A DNA stretch of 64,000 nucleotides from Sinonovacula constricta. Lineage: Eukaryota; Mollusca; Bivalvia; Cardiida; Solecurtidae. The stretch lies in the NCBI GenBank assembly GCA_007844125.1, contig CM017571.1, positions 29,997,850 to 30,061,849 of the forward strand, written 5' to 3'. Shown in pieces: positions 1 to 13,153 of this stretch. The translations under genes and the position numbers were made by a program. Below the pieces are notes generated by a model, which saw only the letters and a program-made list of their open reading frames with translations, searched no databases and had not been told where the DNA came from. Numbering within the stretch: the first letter of the stretch is position 1; the number at the start of each line of letters is the position of its first letter.

Positions 1-114
1 GAATATTAAAAAGAAATTTATTCAAGACTAAGGTATTTAAATTCTATGTTAACTGCGGTATATATTGATATATCATTAAACACTATTTTGCTTTGTTTGA
101 TTTTTTTCAAAATA

Positions 115-312
115 TTTGTTTTAGTTTGGGAAATGCATCACAATCAGCAATTATGGTTATTATAGCTAGAACCACTGGCACACTGCAGGTCAGCTAAACA
201 ACCTCTCCACATTGAGTCCTTTGCCCGGAACAGGACTCGAACCCATGTGGTAAGAGGTTAAGCAGTCAGAGGAGTTACAAGGTGGCCACTTCACCAGACA
301 GCCACAGGCGCA
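115..312 (-). mobile_element. tRNA-headed SINE, family B copy
   Basis: Reverse strand shows a tRNA-like head (TGTGGCTGTCTGGTGAAGTG, then B-box-like GGTTCGAGTCC equivalent) followed by the family tail words GTCAGCTGGA/CAGCTGACCT and a T-rich end. Shares order of words with 1680-1936, 8100-8353, 20405-20640 and others. Lies in the TBC-like gene's intron at the left edge. Confidence 0.65.
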
Positions 313-430
313 CCGCTTTTCAAAACAACCAAGTAGCTACATGTGTCATATTCTATTCTAAATGAGACTTTGTTGAATATTTATATCACATTGAACATAT
401 AGAGTTAAGAGTTTGTTAAACAATGTATAC

Positions 431-3400
431 CTTTGGAGGGAACATATTGGCTGGCAATGATCTTGGGGACCTCAGGGTAGTACTTTTGCAGCAAACGGGC
501 GACTTTATCAACAAATCCTTTCATCTCCTCTTCATGTAGCTGTATCAAGAGAGGTCAAGAAAAGAACACAACTATTTATAACTGTTTAACCTTGGTAATG
601 TATAACTATGCATGTGAGAATATACATCAGGTCTATAAAAAGGTCATGAACAGTATACTGAAAAGCCTGATACTGATACAATAATTTTAATTAAAATGTT
701 ACGTTGTTTGCTTATTGTTTATTGGGTTTATCATTCAGCTGAAGCAGATATAGTGCTGCCTTTACTATGTGTAGCATGTCATGAACACCTGGCATGATAA
801 CACACCCAGTCACATTATCCTGACACGGGGCCAACCTGTTGTGGAACTATGCTTACATTTGCTTGAGAATTAGAAAGGAAGCTGTACCACAACCTTTTTT
901 AATGGCTTTGGTATGTCATGGTCCAGGGTTGAACCCAGGGTCTCCCATACCTGAAGCCTATGCTCTACCAATTGCACTACCAGGTCTGGTTAAATGTAGT
1001 TTTGATCATATGGTTCATATGGTGCCATTACAATAATCAGTGTGTACTAAGTGTGTATGAATGATCTATCTACATAGATAAAGATTATATTGAGATAATG
1101 TACATGCTATTTATTGTAGATGTTTTGCAATCATATTTTGACATCTTTGACAGAATTCATTTTTAACAATATTAATCTGTTTCTGAATTCTTGTATGACT
1201 TTAAAAAATACATTTGAACTTGGAAAAATCTATTGCTGAATATATCATGGGTTTGAGTTTAGATGTTCCTTGATTTAATCACTTGTAATTTATGCCTCTC
1301 TGATTAAAGTAGAACAAATTGGAACCCGGGGCAGATTCAGACAATTTTGGTAGCAGTGTATGAAGCAATATCTATTCAACCTTATCGCAGTAAATACTAG
1401 ATATATATACACAGCAAGGGACCCTAATTTTGATCTAAGAAGTCAAACAGTCTTAGCAGTAACAGACAAAATTTACTTTATTTTTTAAGCTTTCATGTAT
1501 TTGTTTTCACAAATCGCACTCTTTTACCTGGTTGGTGGGGGGAATGCATCCCCCCACCTGGGTCCATCCCTGATTGGAACTGCAAACTTCAGGTTACTTT
1601 TCAGTACATTTTACTCGCAGCAGATAAGTATGCCACAGTTTGCAGGAAGACAGTAAATATTAATGAAACATATAGATTTATTATTTTTATTGTTTTTGTT
1701 TTTTATTGTTTGTGAAATACATTGCAGCAACCATTTATGATGGTTATAGCAACGTCCAGCTTTTAAGTGGAGGAAGACCTCAGACACATGTCTGGGTAGA
1801 ACCATAAGTGAAATGCAAGTCAGCTGGAAGACCTTCTCACATTAAGTCCTTTGCCTTTAATGGAACCCACAAGGTGAGAGCTAAGCAATCAGAGGAGTTA
1901 CAAATCATCGACTCTACCACAAAGTCACAGTGGCCCCTCAAATAGATTTAAAGTCAAGTAACCTAATGAAGTCTGAGCGGATTAAGAGGTAAATATATTG
2001 AACCAATTGTGTGAGAATACTAGAAATAATTATTTTTTGAAATGTTACATCAGGCAAACAAAATACATTTCATAATTTTAAAATAACAAACTGCTTCTGA
2101 GCTTTATAAAGAGGTACATAATTAAAAGTGTGGGAAATAGTGTTTGTACATCTGTCTTTATAAAGTTTAAGCATGTTTACATATGTGTTAGTTTGTGACA
2201 ATCTTCCATGTCATACTCATTACATCCTTAAATAATTAACTTATGGGTCTGAGTACAAATGGGGTCAAAACCGTTAGGTGGGCTCGTTCAGATGACATTC
2301 GGTGTTCTATCCATAAATGTATCTGTGAGGTTTCATAACTAATAAGCAATAATCATCATGCTTATTGTAAACCATCTTGACTTTTAATTTTAAAATTAAA
2401 AACAGATACAAACTTTAGTATAAATTTACCTCTAACATACATGTGCAAGTTGATTTTTTTACGATAAATAACAAGGTCTCTATACTAATTTATATCTAGC
2501 CTACATAGAAAACAAAATATGATGATGATGTTGTTATTGAGGATGATAATTATAATGATAATGATGAAGTTGTTGATGATGATAATTCCGCTAATAATAA
2601 GGATGACAAGGATGATTATGATGATGTTGCTGCTGATGATAATTATGTTGATGATGCCAAAAACATGTGTACATAATCAAAGAAAAAGTAACTCAGTACT
2701 TTCCAATTTGATCTGTCACATACAGTAAGATAATTTAGCAACAATACACTTGATGAACTAACTAGATAAGAATGATCTTAGTAATACAAATGCTTAGGCA
2801 AATATATACATGTGTTTATAAATATAAAATGAGGCAGCTGAACTAGCAATGTACTATATATCTTACCACTTTCTGGAATTGCTATTACATAAATATAAAT
2901 AAATAATGTAACTGTTATTAAAGGACAATGGATTGTGTGAACACTTTTTTGTGTTAATTATTTTCAAAGTATAATAAAGTAAATTTAAATAGAATAATCC
3001 TTAGTTGGTAACTAAATGCATTTATATATTTATTACATATTATAAAACCCTTAATTACACAAATGACATTTTCAAAATGTTAGAGCATTTTTAAAGCTTA
3101 CTTGGGCTCAAAATACACTGTACTAACATTATAACAATTAATAACATTTATTATTTACATTAGTAATAAAAAGACAATATTTTTATTAATTAGCCATTCT
3201 GATGATATTTTAACATCTTTTTTCCTTAAATTGAATCTTACCTTACATTTTGCTCTTTTCTTCTTTTCTTCAAAAAGTCTAAAATATAATCCTATTACAT
3301 GTGTAATGATGAACAAGGTACCGTCCCCAATTTGTAAAAACACTTAATACACTTGCCTCACTCCCCGAGTCAACAACAAATCCTGGTTTTGATTCTTGAA

Positions 3401-6400
3401 ATGTGAGATATTCCTCAACCAACAGGGCTATGGTACGGCTGCTTGGGGGCTCTTTTCTGGACAAATGAAATATTTCAAATGTAAAAATGACAAGAGGCAA
3501 AAAGTATCAAATAATTCCTTTCATTCATAGTATATGTCTATGATTTTTAAATTCACCTAAATTTGTTGATTTTCTTTGAAACAGTTTAATGTACTTTTTA
3601 AAGAAATGCAGATTCAGTATTATTTAAAATGACATCAGCATAAATAAAAGGGTTTGATGAATAATGTTTGAGTTTAGTTTGATAATGTTTAAACATCTGA
3701 TTGGCTAGATTTCAATCAAATATGAAACCCTAGCCAAAAGAATTCTAAAATATTTAAACATCTTAGGTATTTTATCCTTTGTTTGTTCCAATTTAAACAA
3801 TTGGCAGGTTTAATTTGACTAATTTTAAGAATAAGCTCTTAATCAAATGCCTTATAATAGTGAAATATTTCTTTACAGCAGATGCTATTTTTAAGATTTT
3901 TTTGGCAATCAAATGCCTTAAAATGGTGTTGTTGTTTTTTTGCTTTTTAACAAAGTTTAATACGTGTTAAGCAGACCTACCTGGGCAAATTAGGGCCAGA
4001 TACCTGTACAAATGGAACAATCAGAAGATGGTCGACATCACGCAGACGCTGTTTGGTACGAAGACTAGCATGGTAGTAGGACAGTACTGCTTTCATCCCA
4101 AAGTAGGCACCTGTTCATAAAAAAATAAAATAAAATGTCTCTTCTGTTCATGTATAATACATAATTATCTATAATTTAGTCATTATCTGAAATACAAAAG
4201 GCAAAACCATTATTAGCTCTAAGAACAAGATAACTGTATGACTCTACGTTCTTACTATTCTAATTAACATAAATTAACATAAACAAATTACCATTTACCA
4301 TAAATAATTTTTATGATGCTAGCAAAAAAGCTGCTTGCTATGTTAGTAAAAAAAAGATTTTTTTTAAAGAAATTTAAAATTAATTGGTCTGTCGGTGTCT
4401 ATTGTCTAGTGGTTAAAATGTTGGACTTATCTAGTGGATAGGATGTGAGACTTGTCTAGTGGTTAAGATGTTAGACTTGTCTAGTGGTTGGGTTAAGATG
4501 TGACACTTGTCTTGTGGTTAGGTTAAGATGTTAGACTTGTCTAGTGGTTAAGATGTTAGACTTGTCTAGTGGTTAGGTTAAGATGTGAGACTTGTCTAGT
4601 GGTTAGGTTAAGATGTGAGACTTGTCTAGTGGTTAAGATGTTAGACTTGTCTAGTGGTTAGGTTAAGATGTGAGACTTGTCTAGTGGTTAGGTTAAGATG
4701 TGAGACTTGTCTAGTGGTTAAGATGTTAGACTTGTCTAGTGGTTAGGTTAAGATGTGAGACTTGTCTAGTGGTTAGGTTAAGATGTGAGACTTGTCTTGT
4801 GGTTAGGTTAAGATGTGAGACTTGTCTAGTGGCTAGGTTAAGATGTGAGACTTGTCTAGTGGCTAGGTTAAGATGTTAGACTTGTCTAGTGGTTAGGTTA
4901 AGATGTTAGACTTGTCTAGTGGTTAGGTTAAGATGCAAGACTTGTCTGGTGGTAAAGATGTTAGACTTACTTGTCTAGTGGTTAAGACGTTAGACTTGTC
5001 TAGTGGTTAGGTTAAGATGTTAGACTTGTCTAGTGGTTAAGACGTTAGATTTGTCTAGAGGTTAAGACGTTAGACTTGTCTAGTGGTTAAAATGCAAGAC
5101 TTGTCTAGTGGTTAAGACGTTAGACTTGTCTATGGGTAAGACGTTAGACTTGTCTAGTGGTTAAGATGCAAGACTTGTCTAGTGGTTAGAATGTTAGACT
5201 TGTCTAGTGGTTAAGACGTTAGACTTGTCTAGTGGTTAAGACGTTAGACTTGTCTAGTGGTTAAGATGCAAGACTTGTCTAGTGGTTAAGACGTTAGACT
5301 TGTCTAGTGGTTAAGATGCAAGACTTGTCTAGTGGTTATGAAGTTACACTTGTCTATGGGTAAGATGATAGACCTGTCCAGTGGTTAAGATATCTTAAAT
5401 GTGTTTCAGTTAAGGACCTAGGACAGAACCTAACCCAGGAACTATAAAATTTTTTAGCTCTGGGTAGTTACTACACATGGACAGGTCTTACACAGATAGA
5501 AGGCAGTTGATTAGATTGATTGGATATGGGAAGTAAATTCTAACATGAATTAGGGGCAAAACTATTCTAACTACAAACATATAAAATATGCTATAAAAAT
5601 ACATCCATTTTAAAAATAAAAATTAAATAACCCCTAAATAACAAATGCAATAAAACATTGCTTAATTAAGGTACAAGGTTAACAAAACTGTACATCAAAA
5701 CTGACAAAAATAATTAGATTTTTTTAACCTTCTTCTGTAAAATATAGAAAAACCTAGTAAGCTATCTTGTATTGACCCAATGAAATATAAGATGAAATAA
5801 CTTGTATCTCAATTGAGTATAAACCAAATAAGTTTAATTTAATATGAAAATATGAAGAAAAAAACAAAAAACAAATCCATTATGAGATAAAAAATGACAA
5901 CAAAAATGTGTATAAATACAAACAAACAAAAATAAACTAAACAAATTTACCTTGCGAGCCACGTAGCTCGCCAAATGTTTTTTCTGATGAGATAAGTTGT
6001 TGGCATTTCTGATCTATTTCAAAATCAAACTGGGAGATGGCCTTACGAGGGTCTGCATTCAACGTGTCTATATACTGCTTTCTCACTGTAAAAAATGTAG
6101 CGTGTAATGAATAATAAAGATTTTTTTGATGATGATGATGAAGATGATGGTTGATGGTGATGATGATGATAATGGACATGATGATGATTTTGATGATGAT
6201 AATTATGTTGGTGATTATGATGATTATAATATCAGATGATTCTGATGGTGATGTTGACAATGATGGTGTACCAAAAACAAAATATTACTTATCCGTTGTC
6301 CATGTGTAAAATAAAAAAAAATTAAGAATTCTAAAAAATCTAAAAGCCCAGAAGCACATTATCATTTTAAAAGGATTTGCCCAAGGTTACAATATTTTAA

Positions 6401-9400
6401 TAAAACATGGCATATTTTTGAACTGTTGAAGTTAATATCCCCCATAAATTATGGCTAGGTCACTCTGAATAAGTACTATGTATACATAATAATGTAGTAA
6501 CGTTTTTCAAACATTTGCATTACAAACTGAAAACTTGTACCAATAAATGCTTAGCTTGTTACTGGTGTTCACACCTTATGCCCAACAACTGTCTAACTCA
6601 TAAGCATACTACATCGTATCACCAATGACCACGTGCCCTAAACTATAACAAGTACAGGTTTGTTTATTTTTTGCCACTTTGAAAATAATTGTAAGAAATA
6701 TGTTTCCATGTAGTATTCACAGACAAATACCAGATAAAGGTTGGGTAGACTAAGGATGTTTCTTGGTGTATTCTTTTAAAGAAAATTCTTAAGCGATAAT
6801 TTATTATGATAAATGATTATGTCATTATTACTAACTTCTGCCAGAAGCTGGCCATATATGCAAAATTGCATTCAATTTCCAATTCAAGGTTCTTTCTCAT
6901 TCCCACTGGCTCTTTTTATCTATAAGCACACAACTAGAGCAATGTCAGATTGATTGGGTTATTGATGGGGTTATGCTGATGTTGTGGGAGTTGATATCAG
7001 CCAGTTGATTTTCTTGTTTCAGTCTTGCCATTTCCCCATCTCATGAATAGCATGGACAGTGAAGTCCTGACAGGCACTTTTTTGCCTGTTAAGCACTTTA
7101 TGCACAATCTCCGTTAGAAAAATTGAAAATGTAAATGTGCCAAAAACACAATGAAATTCAATGCCTAACTTGGGTTAGGAATGAAATATTTTATTTCCAT
7201 AGTTTCTATGTTATAAAATCTTATTACCACACCAATCAAGTTGAAAAGGTTTAAAATGGTTAAACTTATACACATCAGGATTTTAATTGTTTATATCTAG
7301 CGTTAACTTCCACTCATGTCCACATTTTACCTGTTATTCATTAGAAAAAAAACAAATATAGTCAAAATTATTACTACAAATAGGAATAGTAATACAAATA
7401 GTAATTTACCTTGTAATTGTGCATAACTTGTACATTACACATATTTTTGGAGAGTACTACTCATAGGTTTAAGATAGTAAAAAAGTCTTTTAAAACTCAT
7501 GTCTCATTAAATGTCATCTTGTGGTAGTTATATGACCTAAGTTTACATGGTTGAGAAAATATTTTATAATGGAGCTGTCATCCAAATATTCGTGTACTTA
7601 TTTAAAAAACAATGTTTATGCTCCAAAAATTTCAACAATTTTTGCAGCCTTTAACAACATACACCAGTGTGTCATTGTGCTCTTAGCAAAAATGAAACAT
7701 TTGACTTACACCAGTGTATTCATATCATTTTTTTTATGTGTTTGTGATACACTAGCTGAAATATACAGGTGTGACTTGGCCTTAAATGACCAATACAATG
7801 CAAATACTAAACATAATATAGTTGTGAAGTATGAAGGTGAACACCAAGACTGCACCAGTGAATACATGTGCATTGTGAGAATAATGACAAAATGTAATGC
7901 TGACAATCAATGATTTAACCACTAACAACAATCAACATTGAACCAAAAATATTGTGCATACCTTGACAAAAACATCAAACATCAAAAACATTCATGTCAA
8001 AGTCATTACCTAAACTAATTTATTCCAATTTCTGTAGCTGTTTACTTACTATCCCAACAAACGACCTTTAATAATATAAATGAATTTTCACAGCTGATAC
8101 AGTTTTTTGTTAGTTTTGTTTTTTAAATACACTGCAGCGACCATTCACAATCATTATAGCGACATCCACTTATATGATGGTGAAAGACTCCAGACAGATG
8201 ATCGGGCACAACCACCCATGCACTACAAGTCAGCTGGAAGACTTTCCCACATTAAGTCCTTCGAGCAGACTGGGAATTAAACCAATGCAGTGAGAGGTCA
8301 AGCAGTCAGAAGAGTTATAATTCTGTGACTTTACCACTACGCCACAGGCGCCCTCCTGCTGATAGAGGTCAATGTTCTTTAAAATTACAGACAACATTCA
8401 TTACTGGGTCCATTACCCACCAACTATCCAACAGTCAGTGCTGAGTCTTACCTGATGTGGTGTAAAAGCCTTTATACAATGTAATAAATAATGGTAAGTA
8501 GCATTAGGGCCAAACATAGGGAAAACTATACATCTATAATAAACAACTTTTCAGCATACATGTTTGTTTTTTGTCTAAAAAGAATGACTTTACAGAAATT
8601 AAAAACATAATTAAGTAAGAACTATCACTATCACACTTACAATGATGAATACCCTCTGCTTTGCCACAGTGGCTTGGAGAAAAATTAAACAAAGGACCAT
8701 AACTCATGTAAAATCAAGACAGTCATATTGCGTCAATGATATGCACAACAAAGCTCAGTACTTACCTGTCCTGTTTAGTTTCATCAAAATCTAACCAAGA
8801 GTAGTTGAGAAACAGTATGAAAAAAATAAATCCACTAACAGACCAAGTGATGGGTATGTAATATGGTGTCCATATACTATGTATCTTGGGGTGTAAAAAT
8901 AGCAGGGAGGTAACAATTTCATTTCTAGGTACATCATTTATGGCTTAGTTGCATATTACGCATAATAAGTCATATATTTTCTTTTTACCAAGATTTCTTT
9001 TATTATGCATATAAAAGTTTCAACTAAACAAAACAATTTTTTGTAACTTTTACCCTTATCTAGAGTATAACATTTATTAAAGCAACAATTAATCACTCTT
9101 GCAGGTATTTAACCTTCTCCTTAACAGGTCTATGGCTTTAAAATAAAACTAGAAAAAATGTAATAAATTTAAAAAAAGAAGGTTTGGTTTTGTATAATTT
9201 AAACCCAGTACTTCAAATATGACTGCCAATGCTCTACTGATTGCTCAATAAGTCTTGGTACATGCTTGCTTTATTGATGATACATTGTGACAGTTACAAT
9301 GCATATGTTTAAAACTGCATCATAAGCTGTCATGATTACGATTGGTTTCAACTGGAACTTTTTAGTGTTTTGAGTTAAAGTTGGGTATAACATAGAGATC

Positions 9401-12400
9401 AGTTATTATTGTTTTGGTTATTCTCCTTTGCCAAACACTTCATGTTTTGATTCTTTTTTGCACCTATTACATTGTTTTATGGAAGTTAGCACAGCTTTAA
9501 GCATTTTTTTATATTAAACAACCATTTTTAAGAAAATTCTTTTACACTGTTGGGTATATTAAATATATTTTCCTGAGAAAATATTAAGATATCTTATAAG
9601 GCACCTTCACTGTTTAAGCTTCTGTTAACAATAATTAATAATTATTTTGCATGACATATCTCTTTTCAATCCTTAGCAACCTCAATCCTTTCAACCTTAC
9701 CTCGAGTATTAGTCAGGTAAAGCCTCCAAGCCAGCTGCCTCGTTTTCATTGGAAGGGGCTGATTCAAACAGAAGCTAATCTTGTTCTTCATCTCAGGCCA
9801 TTTTTTCAGCAGGCTAAGGGCCCCATCTTCAGCAAAGTCAATAACAAGATCAGACTTAGTGCCGATGGGGTGTTCCTCCAATAGTTGCCTAGACACCTCT
9901 TCATTCAGGCCTTGGTCCAGCAGCACAGACACTTTCTTGTACAGGTTGTTGTATGCAGCACCTGGAAAACATAGGTTTTGTAGTTTTATCAGCAGCAACT
10001 TTAGTAGCAGCATCAATCTAGTCTTCTATTCAGTAGTACAATCAAAATATTATCATTAGCAGCATTATTATTAATAAAAAAACAACAACATTATCATCAT
10101 CATTGTTATCATCACTATAAACCACATTTTGTAGTAGCATTATCCTCATCCACATCACAATCATGACATAATTATTTTGATCATCAGAATCATCAGATAC
10201 TGGTATCGTCAATTTTGCCTTTATCATCATTATCATTATCATCATCTTCATCATCAGCAGCAATCATCAGCAGCAGCAGAGCACCGGCACTATTAAAGCC
10301 ATCTAAACTATTGTCATCTTTACCATTTCAATAATTTTATCATTACATCTATTATAAATAATTAAAAAAAATCCACATACCTCCATCAATGGCCCGAGTG
10401 GCTCTTTGCATAAACAGTTCCTTTTCAGCCTCTGAGAGATCTGTGAAGTACTGGACATGGCTCTCAGTTAGTTGCTGTTGAATAGCATCATGAAGCTCAC
10501 GCAGGAATACATTCCATTCCTGCATTACATGTAAACATAAACTGTCAGCATGGTAACCTCTATAAAATAGCATATTCATTATATATTTTTTCATTTTTTT
10601 ACAAAAAATATATATACACCTAGTACCATATATACTCAATTATAAGACAGGGATTTTCCTTGAAAAATAGCCTTCAAAGTGGGGGGTCAGTCTTATAAGC
10701 CTATCTACAACAAGGCCTAACAAATTTCTGCAGGAATTCTTATTTTTTTTAAGAAACATACAAAAATGAAAAGCTTCTAGCCAGACTTGATGGCATAGCT
10801 CAAAGAAATTTATATTGTGCCACCACAGGAAGCATGATGTTCTTGCAGCTCTCCCAGCCCTACACAATTGAGAGATGTAAGTCAAAAATCATGATGGCAT
10901 GGCAGGTCTAACAACGCTATGATGGCTAATAAGCACAAGTCTAAACTGTTTGCCTAGAGTAAAAAAGAACAAAGGGAAATGTATGTGAAACAGTTAATAG
11001 ATGTTTGATTATTTTAATTTACATATTAATTGAGCAACATTTCAAACAGCATTTAGAATAAAAAATGCATAAAAAAGTATCAACCCATTTCATAGGCTGT
11101 ACAAACCATTGATTCTTCAGAAATTATGCTTATATGATATACTGGAACAGAGTGTGCAAACGGTTGCAGCAGCTTACAAATACGCCAATTATATAGTGAC
11201 TTTCGCAAATCTTGGATTGACACCTGCTGAAAATTTTATCCTGTGTTATAACAGGGTCATCACAGAAAACCTCAGATTTGGGAAGCAAACTAATGGTTTT
11301 CAATGTCAATTTAGGAAGTTAGATAATGATGCCTTGTCGGAATCACAAACTTCAATTTGTTTGCTATTAATTAAATAAAAAACATCATTACTTGTTGAAC
11401 GGGATGGCAGTAACTTTCTATCAAAACTCATTTAGTATTAGTAAGCATTTTATTTGGCAAAGAAATATTACTATAAGTACTGTGCTAGCACTTGGAGATT
11501 CTAGAACTGCTTATCATCATAGCCTACCATGTTGCCCTAACTTCATACTGGACTATCCGGAATCTAGAAATGTTCTAGTTTAAATATTTTGACAGAAATT
11601 CCATATTTATTGTTTTGTCAGCATTTCTCTCTCTCTCTCTTCATTGTCTCTTGTTGAGTGTGTAGTGAAATAATGAGAGACAACCCATTTCAAAAAGACC
11701 TGTGCCCAGGTTCAACTTGTACAATAATTGATGACTTGTTCAGTTTATTATAACTAGTAGCCGAAGAGGTCAAATCCGAGGCACGAAACATAGTACGACC
11801 AACTTTTATTTGAAATAACTTTTAGGCTGTTCCCCTGTCTTTATTATTTTTCCTTTTATAATTATGCCACATCTGATGCGTGATTGAGATATTTGGGATT
11901 GGATTGTATATTATTTTGCGTTTCTGAAAATTAAGCACTTAATAAAGCCACAAAACAGAAAAGCAACACTGTAAACGACATGAGCACATAATGAAAATTA
12001 TGAATTATTAAAAATAAAAATGCAAAGCTTTGATTTTATAAAGCTCTGATATGAGTGAGTAAATGACCATATGAGAATTTATCAATATTTTCTGACTTAG
12101 TTGACATTTTCAGAGCATTCAATTGACCATAGCTAGGAAAAGGTAAGAAACAATTATGGATTTATAATGTTTTCTTTCCTAGATCTAGTTAGATCTATAT
12201 ATTTCAATCCATTTCTTGGTAAAGATATTTCTAATATTTTACTAATTAAACAGGTACACAAATGTTACCAACAAGAGCAAGACCAACATCTTCATGCAAA
12301 ATACAAAGTATTTTGGAGACTCACTATCATATACACTCTATGAGAAATATTTGGTTAAAAGGTATATCAATTCTTGTAAAATTGATACATTACATTCTTT

Positions 12401-13153
12401 ATTAAATTTTAAACAAACATTATGCAAGAAATTAGTAATTTTTTGGGTTTAATAACAGTGAAACAACTTATTTTGTTTTATTCTTTAAGTTTGCCACTTT
12501 AAACCCCTGAACAAATGTGGGAGGTCACTTTTTTCTAACTGTAACTATGCAGCATTCTGTCTAATTGTAAAATACAGGATGTTCCAAAAACAGAAAACAT
12601 CATAGACCAATGAAGACATTTTATTTTGTAAGGTGACTGACACCAGTCAAGTCTATGCTTTAACTGGAGATTGTTTAGTTTTATATTTTTTCATGTATTT
12701 AAGAAGTAATTAGCAATTAACTTTTGATGAGTAATTACCAGATATGTGGTGACTTCTTTACAAACTGTTAGCTTTTATGCCTTATCAGGTGACATGTATT
12801 ACCATATGATAAAGAAACTGGCTTAACAAAAAAGATCTCTTAAAAAAACTCAAACCAGTGTGTTCTTTCCACGAAAATTCCAATTATCATTGGTTCCTTT
12901 ATATTATATTTTTTATCGAATTTTTCTAAAACACTTCAGGGTATGTGAACAAGTAAGGAAGGCTGAAATACCTGTAGCCAAGGTCCTGACTGCGATAGAA
13001 AGTTCAATAGGACTTTGTGTTGAAATTGCGAAAATATTATAGCAAAACGTTTTAATATGTCAGTAGACGAAAACGTATTTTACTTACCGTGGAGCCAGCA
13101 ATACTTTCTTTACTATCCAGTAGCCACTTCGGGTAGCCTTGATTGGCAGCCAT
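431..13153 (-). CDS. TBC-like (Rab-GAP fold) protein, N-terminal seven coding exons, partial
   Basis: Spliced on the minus strand from 13088-13153, 10381-10519, 9701-9961, 5951-6085, 3981-4110, 3357-3456 and 431-539; phases join without conflict and give about 313 residues, continuing beyond the left edge. The start is the ATG at 13153 (protein begins MAANQGYPKWLL), close upstream of which the divergent gene starts. Residues about 138-156 (PLPMKTRQLAWRLYL) fit TBC motif A (LP..R...W), and the next exons (AYFGMKAVLSYYHASLR) fit the VL.aY helix of TBC domains. Where active Rab-GAPs have IxxDxxR and YxQGM, this protein shows FEIDQKC and RDVDHLLIVPF, so the arginine and glutamine fingers appear absent; it may be a non-catalytic TBC protein. 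I cannot name the family member. The intron after 3357 appears to use a GC donor. All exons lie among SINEs and simple repeats. Gene structure is well supported; the TBC assignment is moderate. Confidence 0.72.
711..992 (-). mobile_element. tRNA-derived SINE, family A (Meta-domain-like core) copy
   Basis: In reverse, a tRNA-like head with B box (GGGTTCAACCC at about 930-940) is followed by the core GTGTCAGGATAATGTGACTG and the tail GAAGCAGATATAGTGC...AATAAACA. The same order recurs at 30289, 40494, 48149, 61062 and 62098 on the minus strand and 16740 on the plus strand. Confidence 0.7.
1680..1936 (-). mobile_element. tRNA-headed SINE, family B copy
   Basis: Same structure as the 115-312 copy: T-rich end, GTGAAATACATTGCAGCAACC-type tail, AAGTCAGCTGGAAGACC, degenerate B box near 1860 and head near 1910-1936. 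Located in the intron between TBC-like exons at 431-539 and 3357-3456. Confidence 0.65.
2518..2660 (+). repeat. Impure (GAT)n microsatellite
   Basis: About 140 bp of GAT/GTT/AAT triplets, mostly ATGATGATG. One of six GAT-type tracts in this window (also 6129, 10070, 19138 and a coding one in B3GLCT exon 13). Its open frames are artefacts of triplet repetition. Confidence 0.85.
4390..5395. repeat. Minisatellite of 25- and 30-bp tRNA A-box-like units
   Basis: Roughly 35-38 units. The short form is GTCTAGTGGTTAAGATGTTAGACTT-like (25 bp); the long form adds a 5-bp GGTTA duplication (30 bp). Variants change GATG to GACG or GTGAGA/GCAAGA. The unit GTCTAGTGGTTAAGA closely resembles the A box and D arm of tRNA-Glu/Asp genes; no B box is present. 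It lies in the TBC-like intron between exons 5951-6085 and 3981-4110. Confidence 0.9.
6129..6260 (+). repeat. Impure (GAT)n microsatellite
   Basis: About 130 bp of GATGATG with interspersed TGGT and TTAT. It begins about 44 bp upstream (gene sense) of the 5951-6085 TBC-like exon acceptor, close enough to form part of the intron end. Confidence 0.85.
8100..8353 (-). mobile_element. tRNA-headed SINE, family B, well preserved copy
   Basis: Reading in reverse: GGGCGCCTGTGGCGTAGTGG (A-box-like), then a B-box-like GGTTTAATTCC, then CTTAATGTGGGAAAG, CAGCTGACTTGTAGTGCAT, the CATCATATAAGTGGATGTCG segment and an A-rich end. It is the clearest minus-strand copy of the family and defines head-to-tail order. 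Confidence 0.72.
10070..10290. repeat. Impure (ATC/CAT/CAG)n microsatellite
   Basis: About 200 bp of CATCATTATCATCATC mixed with CAGCAGCAG at the right. Located between TBC-like exons at 9701-9961 and 10381-10519. Its reverse reads as GAT triplets, matching other GAT tracts in the window. Confidence 0.8.
10630..11290 (-). mobile_element. Diverged DNA-transposon-like element, copy in reverse orientation to 14060-14890
   Basis: Several blocks are reverse-complementary to 14060-14890: the ATAAGACAGG edge, GCAGCTCTCCCAGCCCTACA (10845-10865), the TACAAATACGCCAATTATAT block (11175-11195), GCTGTACAAACCATTGATTC (11095-11115) and AAAATGCATAAAAAAGT. The order of blocks is conserved. No transposase is readable. 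The edges are approximate. Confidence 0.65.

Noticed and set aside
4500..4900. Interstitial telomere repeats (GGTTAGGTTA)
   Set aside because: The word arises from a 5-bp duplication within a 30-bp unit and is not a run of the TTAGGG telomere motif expected in molluscs.
4390..5395. CRISPR-like direct repeats
   Set aside because: Units are contiguous with no unique spacers, and the context is a eukaryotic intron; it is a minisatellite.
7551..7913. A 120-codon plus-strand open frame
   Set aside because: Both strands are open here, composition is intron-like, it lies inside a TBC-like intron, and no domain, signal or conserved pattern is recognisable.
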